From the NCBI RefSeq assembly GCF_017876095.1, contig NZ_JAGINM010000013.1:124001-188000 (forward strand): a stretch of DNA of 64,000 bases, written 5' to 3'. This document shows positions 16,119-25,282 of the stretch, in pieces; positions within the stretch are counted from its first letter, which is position 1, and every line of letters starts with the position of its first letter. The stretch is from Azospirillum agricola. Lineage in GTDB: Bacteria; Pseudomonadota; Alphaproteobacteria; Azospirillales; Azospirillaceae. Both the position numbers and the translations under genes were made by a program. The notes under the pieces were generated by a model that searched no databases, was not told the DNA's origin, and was given only the letters and a program-made list of their open reading frames with translations.

Positions 16119-17147
16119 ATGGACGGGACGGCCCGCGCGGGGCGAGGGGAGTTGGCGGTCTTCACCTGGAAGGTCCTGATCGTCGCCGGGGTCGCCGCCC
16201 TGGCCCTGTTCCTCTGGCGGATCTCCGACGCGCTGCTGCTGATCTTCACCGGCGTGCTGTTCGCCATCCTGCTCCAACGTCTGGCCGGGCTGGTGACGCG
16301 CTTCACCGGCCTGTCGCAAGGCTGGGGGCTGGCCCTCGTGCTGGTGCTGCTGGTGGCGCTGGTCGGCGGCGGCGTCTGGCTGCTCGGCCAGTCGGTCGCG
16401 GCGCAGGTCGACCAGCTTCGCGACCAGATCACCAACGCCGTGAAGCAGCTGCCGGCGCCCGTCCACGACCAGATCGCCGAGCAGGGCAAGCAATGGCCGT
16501 GGATGAGCCGCTTGCAGAGCCTCGCCACCGGCCTTGCCTATGTCGTCGGCGACGCCATCGTCGTGCTGTTCGCGGCGATCTATCTGGCGGCCTCGCCGGG
16601 AGTCTACCGGCGGGGCGTGGTCCTGCTGGTGCCGCCGCGCGGCCACGACCGTGCCCGCGAGGTGCTGGACGTCACCGGCGACGCGCTGTGGAAATGGCTG
16701 ATCGGGCAGTTGGCTGCGATGGCCTCGGTCGGCGCCATGACGACGCTCGGCCTGTGGCTGCTCGGCATCCCGGCGGCGCCGGCGCTCGGCATGGTGGCCG
16801 GGTTGCTGGAGTTCGTGCCGCTGGTCGGCCCCTTCCTGGCGGCGGTGCCGGCGATCCTGATCGCCTTCGCCCAGTCGCCGAACGACGCGTTGTGGGTCGC
16901 CGGTCTCTATCTGGTGATCCAGCAGGTGGAAGGGAACCTGATCACGCCGCTGCTTCAGAAGAGCGTGGTCGATCTGCCGCCGGTCGTCACCATCGGCGCC
17001 ATCGCCGCCGGAGGCGTGCTGTTCGGGCTGATGGGCATGTTCCTGGCGACGCCGCTGGCCGTCGTCGCGCTTGTTCTGGTCAACATGCTCTACATCGAGG
17101 ACAAGCTGGGCGAGGAGCGCCACTTCCCCGACCCGGACAAGAGCTGA
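16119..17147 (+). CDS. AI-2E family transporter
   Basis: 342 aa, normal for the family (PF01594). Multi-pass inner membrane protein with paired N-terminal helices (FTWKVLIVAGVAALALFLW and ALLLIFTGVLFAILL), a long amphipathic periplasmic region (about 85-140) and the signature C-terminal half with LEFVPLVGPFLAAVPAILIA and VQQ/IQQVEGNLITPLLQ. Some members export autoinducer-2 or act as Na+/H+ antiporters; the substrate here is unknown. GGAGGACGAGG before ATG 16119 is a good site. It is convergent with the MFS gene, 12 nt apart. Confidence 0.9.
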   Translation: MDGTARAGRGELAVFTWKVLIVAGVAALALFLWRISDALLLIFTGVLFAILLQRLAGLVTRFTGLSQGWGLALVLVLLVALVGGGVWLLGQSVAAQVDQLRDQITNAVKQLPAPVHDQIAEQGKQWPWMSRLQSLATGLAYVVGDAIVVLFAAIYLAASPGVYRRGVVLLVPPRGHDRAREVLDVTGDALWKWLIGQLAAMASVGAMTTLGLWLLGIPAAPALGMVAGLLEFVPLVGPFLAAVPAILIAFAQSPNDALWVAGLYLVIQQVEGNLITPLLQKSVVDLPPVVTIGAIAAGGVLFGLMGMFLATPLAVVALVLVNMLYIEDKLGEERHFPDPDKS

Positions 17148-17159
17148 CGCGGCCCGGGC

Positions 17160-18695
17160 TCAGGCGGCTTCGGTCCGTGGGGCCTTCGCCCCCGGCCTGG
17201 CGGCGGAGCGCAGCGGCAGCTCCTTCAGGAACAGCGTCAGCGCGAAGGACACCACCGCCAGCGCGGCGGCCAGCAGGAACAGCGCGGAGAAGCCCTGCTC
17301 CAGCGTCGCCACCACCCCGGCCCGCGCCGTCTCCGGCAGGCCGTTCAAGGCGGCGGCTCCATGCTCCAGCACCGCGCGCCCGGACAGGCCGGCGCCCTCC
17401 AGCCGGTCCGACACGGCGGCGTGGAAGACCGCGCCGAACACCGCGACGCCGATCGACCCGCCGAGCGAGCGGAAGAAACCGACCGAGGCGGTCGCCGCCC
17501 CCAGGTCGCGCTGGGCCACCGCGTTCTGCACCGCGACGGTCATCACCGGCATGACCAGCCCCAGACCCATGCCGAGCGGCACCAGGGTCAGGATCGACCA
17601 CAGCCCGTCGGCGGCGATCCCCGGCATCAGCGCCAGCAGCAGATACATCGCGCCGGCCAGCGGCAGCCCGACCAGCGGAAACACCTTGTAGCGCCCGGTC
17701 CTGGCGATCAGCCGTCCGCCGCCGACGGCGCCCAGCGTCATCCCGAGCACCAGCGGCAGCAGCAGCAGGCCGGACGCGGTGGCGCTGGCGTCGCGCACCA
17801 GTTGCAGGTGCAGCGGCAGGAAGACGATGCCGGCGAACAGCACCATCGCCGACACGGCGACCACCGGGTTGGCGACCGCGACCACCGGCAGGCGGAACAG
17901 GTGCAGCGGCAGGATCGGCTCCTCGGTCCGCCGCTCGTGCCACAGGAAGAGGATCAGCAGTGCCCCGCCCAGCGCCGCCAGACCCAGGCACAGCGGCGAG
18001 GTCCAGCCCATGCCGGGGCTGCCGCCGCGCGTTGCCACCACCAGCAGGCTGGTCACCGCCCCGGCCAGCAGCGCCGCCCCGGCGATGTCGATGGTCGGCC
18101 TGGTGCGTCCGGCCGGCAGGCGATCCAGCGCCCGGTGGGTCATCACCAGCGCCGCCGCCCCCAGCGGCAGGTTGATCAGGAAGATCCAGTGCCAGCCGAT
18201 GGTTTCGGTGAAGACCCCGCCGATCAGCGGCCCGGCGACACTGGCCAGCGCGAAGACTCCGCCGATCAGCCCCTGGTAGCGTCCGCGCTCGCGCGGGGCG
18301 ACGACGTCGCCGATGATGGTGAAGGCCAGCGACATCAGCCCGCCGCCGCCGAGCCCCTGGAGCCCGCGGAAGACGATCATCTGGGTCATGCTCTGCGCCG
18401 CCGCGCACAGCACCGAGCCGGCCAGGAACAGCAGGATGGCGGTTTGCAGCACCCGCTTGCGGCCGTAGAGGTCCGAGAGCTTGCCGTAGATCGGCGTCGT
18501 CGCGGTCGAGGCCAGCAGATAGGCGGTGACCACCCAGGGCAGCAGGTCGAGCCCGCCGAACTGGCCGGCCATGGTCGGCAGGGCGGTGGCGACGATGGTC
18601 TGGTCCATCGCCGCCATCAGCATGGCGAGCGCCACCCCGCTGAAGATGCGCAGGATTTCCCGGTGGGTGAAGACGGGCGGGGCGGTGTCGGGCAT
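17160..18695 (-). CDS. MFS transporter, DHA2-type drug exporter
   Basis: 511 aa with about 14 hydrophobic segments, the DHA2 (EmrB-like) layout. Motif A is GKLSDLYGRKRV, motif C-like GLIGGVFALASVAGPLIGG, and motif D1-like AMDQTIVATALPT in helix 1. These exporters are proton-driven antiporters in the inner membrane. ATG 18695 gives the conserved short cytosolic N-terminus before FTHREILRIFSGVALAM; ATG 18740 would add 15 residues without a clear ribosome site. No TetR/MarR regulator is adjacent and no EmrA-like membrane fusion protein is present. Substrate unknown. Confidence 0.9.
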   Translation of the reverse strand: MPDTAPPVFTHREILRIFSGVALAMLMAAMDQTIVATALPTMAGQFGGLDLLPWVVTAYLLASTATTPIYGKLSDLYGRKRVLQTAILLFLAGSVLCAAAQSMTQMIVFRGLQGLGGGGLMSLAFTIIGDVVAPRERGRYQGLIGGVFALASVAGPLIGGVFTETIGWHWIFLINLPLGAAALVMTHRALDRLPAGRTRPTIDIAGAALLAGAVTSLLVVATRGGSPGMGWTSPLCLGLAALGGALLILFLWHERRTEEPILPLHLFRLPVVAVANPVVAVSAMVLFAGIVFLPLHLQLVRDASATASGLLLLPLVLGMTLGAVGGGRLIARTGRYKVFPLVGLPLAGAMYLLLALMPGIAADGLWSILTLVPLGMGLGLVMPVMTVAVQNAVAQRDLGAATASVGFFRSLGGSIGVAVFGAVFHAAVSDRLEGAGLSGRAVLEHGAAALNGLPETARAGVVATLEQGFSALFLLAAALAVVSFALTLFLKELPLRSAARPGAKAPRTEAA

Positions 18696-18801
18696 GGCGT
18701 CGGCGTTTCGGTCTTGCGGTTCCGGAAGCGGCCCCACCATAGACGCGGGGCGTTTCCAGGCAAGCGCGAAACGCCCCGTCCCGTCTTCGTCCAGCCATGG
18801 C

Positions 18802-19428
18802 TCAGAGCAGCCCGAAGCCCTCCAGATCGCGGCGCAGGGCCTCGGCGCCGGCGAAGTGATGCGCCGTCATGCCGACCGCGCGGGCGGTTTCGACATTCGC
18901 CGCGCTGTCGTCGATGAAGAAGCACTCCTTCGCGTCGAGTCCGTAACGGTCCAGCAGCAGCCGGAAGATCGCCGGATCCGGTTTGACGAGGCGTTCCGTG
19001 CCCGAAACGATGATCCCGTCGAAGCCGTTGAGGAAGTCGAAGCGCCGGCAGGCCAGCACGAACTTGTCGGCCGAGAAGTTGGTGATGGCGTAGACCGGCA
19101 CGCCGCGGTCCTTCAGCGCCGCCAGGATCTCCGGCGTGCCGGGGATCGGGCCGGGGACCATGCGCTCCCACTGCTCGTCGTAGGCGCGGATCAGCTCGGC
19201 GCAGTCGGGACGCTCGGCGGTCAGCAGGGCGACCGCGTCGGCCCAGGGGCGGCCACGGTCCTGCTCCAGGTTCCAGGCCGGGGTGCAGACGGTGTCGAGG
19301 AAATCCTCCATCAGATCCTCGTACCCGTCGAACAGCTCGCGGTAGAGGTGGCGGGGATCCCATTCGATCAGCACCTGCCCGATGTCGAAGACGACGATCG
19401 AGGGGGTGGCGGGGGTGGTTTCGGTCAT
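18802..19428 (-). CDS. HAD-superfamily hydrolase (IA type, YihX-like)
   Basis: 208 aa. Motif I is VVFDIGQVLIEWDP with the nucleophile Asp; the acid/base Asp two residues on is replaced by Gly, as in YihX-type members. Motif II is YAITNFS, motif III the Lys in LVKPDPAIF, and motif IV FIDDSAANVE. The alpha-helical cap lies between motifs I and II. YihX dephosphorylates glucose-1-phosphate, but substrate range varies and cannot be inferred. The DsbA-like gene follows at 16 nt on the same strand. Confidence 0.88.
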   Translation of the reverse strand: MTETTPATPSIVVFDIGQVLIEWDPRHLYRELFDGYEDLMEDFLDTVCTPAWNLEQDRGRPWADAVALLTAERPDCAELIRAYDEQWERMVPGPIPGTPEILAALKDRGVPVYAITNFSADKFVLACRRFDFLNGFDGIIVSGTERLVKPDPAIFRLLLDRYGLDAKECFFIDDSAANVETARAVGMTAHHFAGAEALRRDLEGFGLL

Positions 19429-19443
19429 GGAACGGTCAGCCCC

Positions 19444-20199
19444 TCAGCTCTTGGCGCGCGCGGCGGCGACCAGACGCTTCATGTCGTCGAGCTTGATGGC
19501 GCCGGGCACCAGCTCGTCGCCGAAGACGAAGCCCGGCGTGCCGCGGATGCCGAGCTGCTCGGCCAGGGCCTGGTTGGCGGCGATGACCGACAGGACCTCG
19601 CGGCTCTCCATGTCCTTCTTCAGCCGGTCGGTGTCGAGCCCGACCGACTTGGCGAGGCGCAGGACGACGTCCTCGTCGAGCTGGCCGCGCTGGGCCATCA
19701 GCGCGTTGTGGAACTCCAGGTACTTGCCCTGCGCGCGCGCCGCCAGCGCCGCCTTCGAGGCGATCACCGACGCCGGCCCGAGGATCGGCAGTTCCTTGAA
19801 GACGAAGCGCAGCTTGGGGTCGTCCTTGATCAGGCGCTCGGTGTCGGCCTGCACCGCCTTGCAGTAGCCGCACTGGTAGTCGAAGAACTCGACCACCGTG
19901 ACGTCGCCCTGCGGGTTGCCGGCGACCGGATCGGCGGGGTTGCGGGTCAGAGCCTTCTGGTTGTCGGCCAGCGCCTTCTTGGCGCGCTCGGCTTCGGCCA
20001 GCTTCTCGCGCTGCTGGAGCGCCTCGACGGCCTGGAGGATGATCTCCGGATTCTTCATCAGATAGTCGCGCACCACGGTCTCGATGGCGGTGCGCTGGGC
20101 GTCGTCCATGGCCGCCGGCTGCGATTGCGCCATCGCCGCGGGCGAGAAGGCCATCGCCATGACGGGCAGGGCGAGCAGGGCGGAACGGAACAGCGGCAT
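19444..20199 (-). CDS. Periplasmic DsbA-family thiol oxidoreductase (Com1/ScsC-like)
   Basis: 251 aa from ATG 20199. Signal peptide (FRSALLALPVMAMAFSPAAMA) followed by an N-terminal helical extension (QRTAIETVVRDYLMKNPEIIL then QAVEALQQREKLAEAER), as in ScsC/Com1 proteins where it mediates oligomerisation. The thioredoxin fold has VTVVEFFDYQCGYCK with CGYC as active site and cis-Pro in GIRGTPGFVF. The family introduces, isomerises or reduces disulphides in the periplasm; no DsbB or DsbD partner is adjacent. GGAG lies upstream of the chosen ATG. Confidence 0.9.
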   Translation of the reverse strand: MPLFRSALLALPVMAMAFSPAAMAQSQPAAMDDAQRTAIETVVRDYLMKNPEIILQAVEALQQREKLAEAERAKKALADNQKALTRNPADPVAGNPQGDVTVVEFFDYQCGYCKAVQADTERLIKDDPKLRFVFKELPILGPASVIASKAALAARAQGKYLEFHNALMAQRGQLDEDVVLRLAKSVGLDTDRLKKDMESREVLSVIAANQALAEQLGIRGTPGFVFGDELVPGAIKLDDMKRLVAAARAKS

Positions 20200-20304
20200 G
20201 GTGAAGGGTCTCCGGAGAACGGGAAGGCTGTCACACTGGACCGACAATCGGGGCGGGACAAGCCCCTATCGGACGCGGCTGGGCGGGTGACGGGACCGGG
20301 TGGG

Positions 20305-21678
20305 TCAGTTCGGCTTGTCCCGGCCGCCGGTCTGCCCACGGATGTCCTGGGCGCGCAGCCAGCCGGGCGAGCCGGCGGGCAGCAGCTTTTCCGCGCGCTC
20401 CGCGTTGGCCTTGGCCATCGGCAGGTCGCCGCGCGCCAGGGCCTCCTCCGCCGTCGCGTAGGCCAGCATGCCGGGGTTGTTCTTCATGCTCCAGGCCTGC
20501 GCGGTCAGCCGCCACAGGAAGGCCGACTGCGCCTGGGACTTGGAGGCGATCTGTAGGTTCTTCAGCGCCTCGTCGGCCAGCCGGGGGTCGTGCTGCTCCA
20601 GCAGGGAGTGGGCGAGGGAGACGCGGATCGTCCCGGCCTCCACCCCCGCCAGCTCGATCGCCTTGCGGTAGGGCGCCACCGCTTCCGGCGCGCGGCCGGT
20701 CTGCAACATCAGGTCGCCCTTCATCTCGTGCAGGTAGGGGTTGCGCGGATCCTCGGCGATCAGCCCATCGACCAGCGGACCCGCCTGCTTCACGTCGCCC
20801 TGGCGGAAATAGGCGTAGGCGCGGCCGTAGCGGGCCACCACCGAGCGGTCGTCGGCCTTGTAGCGCCGCAGCGTTCCGGCCGGGTCGAGATAGCCGTTCA
20901 GCTTGGCCTGGATGCGGCGGAAATCGTCGTTCATCGTGGCCGGGGTCGGCGTTCTGGCGTAGCGGGAGCGCTCGACGAAGGCGCGCACCGCCTCGACGCG
21001 CTCGCGGGTCAGCGGGTGGGTCAGGCGGTAGCCGGCGTCGCGGTCGTTCAGCAGCGGCTCGCCGACCCCCAGCTTTTCCAGGAAGGTCAGCATGCCGTTC
21101 GCCGACATGCCCGACTGTTCCAGGAAGGACAGGCCGGCCTGGTCGGCCGACGCCTCCTGGCTGCGCGAGAAGGACAGCAGGTTGCGTTCGGCCAGATGCT
21201 GGCCCAGCATGACGCCGGCGGCCCCGGCCCCGGCGTTGCGCGAGGCGACGCCGCCGACGATGCCGAGTCCCATGCCGATCAGCGAGGACAGGAAGGCGTT
21301 CTCCATCGCGTCGGCGCCGCGCACCAGATGGCCGCCGGAGATGTGGCCGGTCTCGTGGGCGATGACGCCCAGCAGCTGGCCGACGTCGTCGATGCTCTGG
21401 ATCAGGCCGGTGTGCAGGAAGATGTTCTGGCCGCCGGCGACGAAGGCGTTCAGGGAGGGATCGTTGACCAGCAGGATGGACACCGCGTCGGGGTCGATCC
21501 CGGCGGCCTGGAAGATTGGCCGGGCCATCTTGCGGATGATATGTTCCGTCTCGGCGTCGCTGAGAATCTGCATCTCCGACCGGCGCTGCGCCGCCGCCGG
21601 CGGCGCTCCCCACACCAGCGACACGACCAACACGGAAACGATGGCGACGACCGAAACCAGCCTGCTGGGCTTGCGCAC
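20305..21678 (-). CDS. M48 family metalloprotease with TPR domain (BepA-like)
   Basis: 457 aa from GTG 21678, chosen because GGAGG precedes it by 7 nt and the signal peptide (VAIVSVLVVSLVWGAPPAAA) begins right after; the frame is open to 22050 without coding character. The zinc motif is HETGH within GVIAHETGHISGGHLV, with the downstream Glu ligand in RSQEASADQAGL. The C-terminal half has TPR-like repeats (ARYGRAYAYFRQGDVKQAGPL, EAVAPYRKAIELAG). BepA in E. coli degrades stalled outer-membrane proteins and assists LptD maturation; the same periplasmic quality-control role is inferred. A DsbA-like gene follows on the same strand. Confidence 0.9.
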   Translation of the reverse strand: MRKPSRLVSVVAIVSVLVVSLVWGAPPAAAQRRSEMQILSDAETEHIIRKMARPIFQAAGIDPDAVSILLVNDPSLNAFVAGGQNIFLHTGLIQSIDDVGQLLGVIAHETGHISGGHLVRGADAMENAFLSSLIGMGLGIVGGVASRNAGAGAAGVMLGQHLAERNLLSFSRSQEASADQAGLSFLEQSGMSANGMLTFLEKLGVGEPLLNDRDAGYRLTHPLTRERVEAVRAFVERSRYARTPTPATMNDDFRRIQAKLNGYLDPAGTLRRYKADDRSVVARYGRAYAYFRQGDVKQAGPLVDGLIAEDPRNPYLHEMKGDLMLQTGRAPEAVAPYRKAIELAGVEAGTIRVSLAHSLLEQHDPRLADEALKNLQIASKSQAQSAFLWRLTAQAWSMKNNPGMLAYATAEEALARGDLPMAKANAERAEKLLPAGSPGWLRAQDIRGQTGGRDKPN

Positions 21679-21679
21679 C

Positions 21680-23044
21680 GTGACGACCTCCGGCTCTTCT
21701 GAACGGACCCCCGCGCGTCCGCGCCGGCAGTCTCGCCAACGAATCTGGCGACGGTGGGGCGCGATTGCCATAGCAGCATCACTGCTGCCGGGCTGCGTCA
21801 ACACCAAGTTCAAGACCGACGCCCTGATCCAGAGTTTCGCCGCCGCCTCCGAACCGCGCGCGGCCTCCATCGGGCGCGAGGTGCTGGCGCAGGGCGGACG
21901 GGCCGGCGACGCCGCCGCCGCCATGGGGCTGGCGCTGGCGGCCAGCCTGCCGTCGCGCGTCGGGCTGACCGGCGGCGGCGTCTGCGTGACCTTCGACGCC
22001 GCGAAGAAGGAGGCGCGGACCGTCGATTTCCTGCCGCGTGCCGCCGGCACCGGCGGAGCGGCGATGCCCGGCCTGCTGCGCGGCCTCTACATCGTGCAGG
22101 CGTCGCTGGGCGTCCAGCGCTGGGAACAGCTGGTGGCCCCGGCGGAGCAGCTCGCGCAGTTCTCGCCCGGTGTCAGCCGTGCGCTGGTGCAGGATCTGGG
22201 CGCGTTCGGCAGCCGCTTGCCGGCCGATTCGGAGATGCGCCGCCGCTTCCTTCCCAACGGCGCGGTCCCGGCGGTGGGAACGGCGATCAGCCAGCCGGAG
22301 CTGGCCGGCACGCTGTCGGTCATCCGCCGCAACGGCGTCGGCGCCTTCTACGGCGGCCCGCTGGCGGCGACGGTCGCCCAGGGGCTCGGGCTCGACCCGG
22401 CGGCCCTGCGCGCCTACCAGCCGCGCGTGGCCGGAACGCGGTCGGTGCCGCTCGGCATCGTGTCGATGCAGTTCGCCGACACCGACCTTCCCGAGTCGGG
22501 CGCGGCGCTGGTCCAGGCGTGGAACGCCGCGGCCGATCTGCCGCCGGCCCAGCGCGCCGCCCGCGTCGCGACGGCGCTGGGCGCCACCGGCAGCGGCAGC
22601 GCCGTTCCCGGTGCCGGCCTGATGGTGATCGACCAGGACCAGAACGGCATCGCCTGCGCGCTGACCCAGGGCGCGCCCTTCGGCACCGGGCGCGGCATTC
22701 CCGGCACCGGCCTGCTGGGAGCGCAGGCGGTGACGAGCGGCGGCTTCGGCGCGCCGGGTCTGGTGACCAACGCCATCGTCGGCCGCACCCTGTTCGCCGG
22801 GGTGGGGGAGGCGGCCGGCAACGACGGCCCGGCGGCCGGCCCGGCGGCCCTGCTGTCGGTCGCCATGCCGGCGGCGCTGGAGTGGCAGACCGCCGAATCC
22901 ATCCCGGTGTCCGGCCCCGGCCGGGTGAATTTCGTCGCCTGCCAGGTGTCGACCGAGACAGGCCTGCGCGCCTGCCAGCCGGCGACCGACCCGCGCGGCG
23001 GCGGTCTGGCGGTGACGGTGGAAACCGAACGCCCGCGCGAGTGA
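21680..23044 (+). CDS. Gamma-glutamyltransferase-like lipoprotein, probably non-catalytic
   Basis: About 454 aa. The lipobox is in AIAASLLPGC, so a lipoprotein is predicted. The early part resembles GGT (GREVLAQGGRAGDAAAAMGLAL, LTGGGVCVTFDA) and the later part the small subunit (GLMVIDQDQNGIACALTQGA, FGTGRGIPGTGLL). In true GGTs a catalytic threonine opens the small subunit just before the VVD strand; here the aligned stretch is VPGAG, with no Thr. GGT has about 580 aa, so this is short. No ATG is in frame before the lipobox; GTG 21680 is a provisional start and sits directly against the divergent M48 start. Function unknown. Confidence 0.72.
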   Translation: MTTSGSSERTPARPRRQSRQRIWRRWGAIAIAASLLPGCVNTKFKTDALIQSFAAASEPRAASIGREVLAQGGRAGDAAAAMGLALAASLPSRVGLTGGGVCVTFDAAKKEARTVDFLPRAAGTGGAAMPGLLRGLYIVQASLGVQRWEQLVAPAEQLAQFSPGVSRALVQDLGAFGSRLPADSEMRRRFLPNGAVPAVGTAISQPELAGTLSVIRRNGVGAFYGGPLAATVAQGLGLDPAALRAYQPRVAGTRSVPLGIVSMQFADTDLPESGAALVQAWNAAADLPPAQRAARVATALGATGSGSAVPGAGLMVIDQDQNGIACALTQGAPFGTGRGIPGTGLLGAQAVTSGGFGAPGLVTNAIVGRTLFAGVGEAAGNDGPAAGPAALLSVAMPAALEWQTAESIPVSGPGRVNFVACQVSTETGLRACQPATDPRGGGLAVTVETERPRE

Positions 23045-23088
23045 GGGCTCGACGCCCGTCCCAACACAGCTTCAAAAGACAGAGCATC

Positions 23089-24246
23089 ATGAGCAAACAG
23101 CCGAAAGTGTCCAAGCGCGGCGCCATTCCCCCCTTCTTCGTGATGGAGGTGATGCGCGCCGCCGCCGAGCGGGAAGCCGCCGGGCTGGAGGTCCTGCACA
23201 TGGAGGTCGGCCAGCCCTCCACCGGCGCGCCGCGCCGCGTGGTGGAGGCGGCGGCGACCGCCGTGGTCGGCGCCGATCCGCTGGGCTACACCGGCGCGCT
23301 GGGCATCCCGCCGCTGCGCGCGGCCATCGCCAAGTGGTACAAGGATCGTTACGGAGTCGCCGTGCCGGAGGGGCGGGTGGTGGTGACCACCGGGTCCTCG
23401 GGGGCGTTCCAGCTCGGCTTCCTCGCCGCCTTCGATCCGGGCGACCGGGTGGCGATGGCCTCGCCGAGCTACCCGGCCTACCGCCACACCCTGACCGCCA
23501 TCGGCGTCGAGCCGGTCGAACTGCCGACCGGGCCGGAGCACCGCTTCCAGCCGACGGTGGAGCTGCTGGAGCGGCTCGACCGCCCGGTGCAGGGGCTGAT
23601 CGTCGCCAGCCCGGCCAACCCGACCGGCACGATGCTGAGCCGCAAGGAACTGACCGCGCTGTCCGACTGGTGCAAGGCCAACGGCGTGCGCATGGTGTCG
23701 GACGAGATCTACCACGGCCTGACCTACGGCACCGACGCGGTCACCGCCGCCGAGGTGAACGAGCAGGCGCTGGTGGTCAACAGCTTCTCGAAATACTTCT
23801 CGATGACCGGCTGGCGGCTCGGCTGGATGGTGGTGCCGGACGACCTGATCCGCTCGGTCGAGTGTCTGGCGCAGAATCTGTTCATCTCGGCGCCGACGCT
23901 GAGCCAGGTGTCGGCGGTGGCGGCCTTCGACAGCACCGAGGAGCTGGAGGGCCACATCGCCCGCTACGCCCGCAACCGCGCGCTGCTGCTGGAGGAACTG
24001 CCCAAGGCCGGCTTCACCAAGCTCGCTCCGGCCGACGGCGCCTTCTACATCTACGCCGACGTGTCGGACATGACCGACGACAGCGAGGCCTTCGCCAAGC
24101 GCATCCTGGAGGAAACCGGGATCGCCTGCACGCCGGGCATCGACTTCGACCCGGCGCGCGGCCGTCGCTTCCTGCGCTTCAGCTTCGCCGGTTCGGAGTC
24201 GACCATCGCCGAGGCCGCGCGGCGGCTGATCGCCTGGAGGAGGTAG
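23089..24246 (+). CDS. Class I/II pyridoxal phosphate aminotransferase
   Basis: 385 aa. Fold type I aminotransferase of the aspartate aminotransferase Igamma kind. Visible are EVLHMEVGQPSTGAPRRVVE, the aromatic region SPSYPAYRHT, the cofactor-pocket asparagine in SPANPTGTM, the Asp/Tyr of SDEIYHGLTYG, and the PLP lysine in VNSFSKYFSMTGWRLGW; Arg in RFLRFSFA binds the substrate carboxylate. Substrate cannot be deduced: aspartate, alanine or aromatic amino acids are all possible. It starts 44 nt after the GGT-like gene on the same strand and could be co-transcribed. Confidence 0.88.
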   Translation: MSKQPKVSKRGAIPPFFVMEVMRAAAEREAAGLEVLHMEVGQPSTGAPRRVVEAAATAVVGADPLGYTGALGIPPLRAAIAKWYKDRYGVAVPEGRVVVTTGSSGAFQLGFLAAFDPGDRVAMASPSYPAYRHTLTAIGVEPVELPTGPEHRFQPTVELLERLDRPVQGLIVASPANPTGTMLSRKELTALSDWCKANGVRMVSDEIYHGLTYGTDAVTAAEVNEQALVVNSFSKYFSMTGWRLGWMVVPDDLIRSVECLAQNLFISAPTLSQVSAVAAFDSTEELEGHIARYARNRALLLEELPKAGFTKLAPADGAFYIYADVSDMTDDSEAFAKRILEETGIACTPGIDFDPARGRRFLRFSFAGSESTIAEAARRLIAWRR

Positions 24247-24259
24247 GGAAGGGGGATGG

Positions 24260-24284
24260 GCCCTCTCCCGCACCGGGAGAGGGC
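24260..24284. terminator. Hairpin between the convergent aminotransferase and NAD kinase genes
   Basis: Perfect 11-bp stem GCCCTCTCCCG / CGGGAGAGGGC with a 3-nt loop in the 45-nt convergent gap. No long T-tract, but the position suits bidirectional termination. Confidence 0.55.
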
Positions 24285-24291
24285 GGCATCG

Positions 24292-25134
24292 TCACGGCGC
24301 GAACTGCTCCTTCAGGATGCGTTCCTCGAAGTTCAGTTCCTGGTCGAACAGCAGGGTCAGGGACACCTCGCGGCACTCCTTGACCTCCACCCGCAGGACC
24401 TCGCGCACCTCGGTGAAGTCGGCGACGGCGCTGACCGGGCGCTTGCCTTCCTCGTGGATGTCGAAGGTGATCGTCGCGGTGTGCGGCAGCAGCGCGCCGC
24501 GCCAGCGCCGGGGGCGGAAGGCGCTGATCGGCGTCAGCGCCAGCACCCCGGCCCCCATCGGCACGATGGGACCGTGCGCCGACAGGTTGTAGGCGGTGCT
24601 GCCGGCCGGGGTCGCCACCAGGGCGCCGTCGCAGATCAGTTCCGGCAGCCGGACCACCCCGTCCACCGTGATGCGCAGCTTGGCGGCCTGCCGCGTCTCG
24701 CGCAGCAGCGACACCTCGTTGATTCCCAGCGCCTCGACCCGCTCGCCGTTCACGCGGGTGGCGACCATGCGCAGCGGGTGGAGTTGCACATGCTGCGACG
24801 CGGCGACCCGCTCCGCCAGATCGTCCTCGCGGTAGGCGTTCAGCAGGAAGCCGACCGAGCCGCGATTCATCCCATAGACCGGGACCGGCTGCGTCCGGTT
24901 GAGCGCGAGCGCCCGGTGCAGGGTCTCCAGCAGGAAGCCGTCGCCCCCCAGCGCGACGATGGCGTCGGCCTCGGCCAGCGGCGCGTTGCCATAGCGGTGG
25001 ACCAGCCGGTTGCGCGCGGTCCGAGCCTCCTCGGTGTCCGCGCAGGCGAAGGCGATGCGCAGGGCGTCGGCCGTGGGAAACGCGGCCGGGGCGGCGGGCG
25101 TATCGACGGCGAGGGGCAGGGTCGGGTCGGTCAT
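24292..25134 (-). CDS. nadK: NAD kinase
   Basis: 280 aa. It phosphorylates NAD to NADP, the only NADP source. The NTP-binding GGDG motif is in IVALGGDGFLLETLH; NRGSVGFLLNAY and the ATPAGSTAYNLSAHGPI segment near residue 175 are the second diagnostic pattern, and the C-terminal beta-sandwich follows. Length fits the alphaproteobacterial form. Monocistronic, convergent with the aminotransferase. Confidence 0.95.
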   Translation of the reverse strand: MTDPTLPLAVDTPAAPAAFPTADALRIAFACADTEEARTARNRLVHRYGNAPLAEADAIVALGGDGFLLETLHRALALNRTQPVPVYGMNRGSVGFLLNAYREDDLAERVAASQHVQLHPLRMVATRVNGERVEALGINEVSLLRETRQAAKLRITVDGVVRLPELICDGALVATPAGSTAYNLSAHGPIVPMGAGVLALTPISAFRPRRWRGALLPHTATITFDIHEEGKRPVSAVADFTEVREVLRVEVKECREVSLTLLFDQELNFEERILKEQFAP

Positions 25135-25228
25135 GCCGCGACCATAGCGCAGGTGGATGGGAGGGGGAAACGCCGCTCATCCGGTGTGCGGTGCGAAAGA
25201 CACCAGTCCGGACAGCTTGCCGGGCAAA

Positions 25229-25258
25229 GAAAAAGGGGGCCACAAGGGCCCCCTTTTC
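25229..25258 (-). terminator. Terminator of clpS-clpA
   Basis: AAAAGGGGGCC at 25231-25241 pairs with GGCCCCCTTTT at 25247-25257 over a 5-nt loop. On the minus strand the stem runs into a T-rich stretch, about 25 nt after the clpA stop. Confidence 0.85.
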
Positions 25259-25282
25259 GTCAGCTTGGCGATCCGGCCGGAC

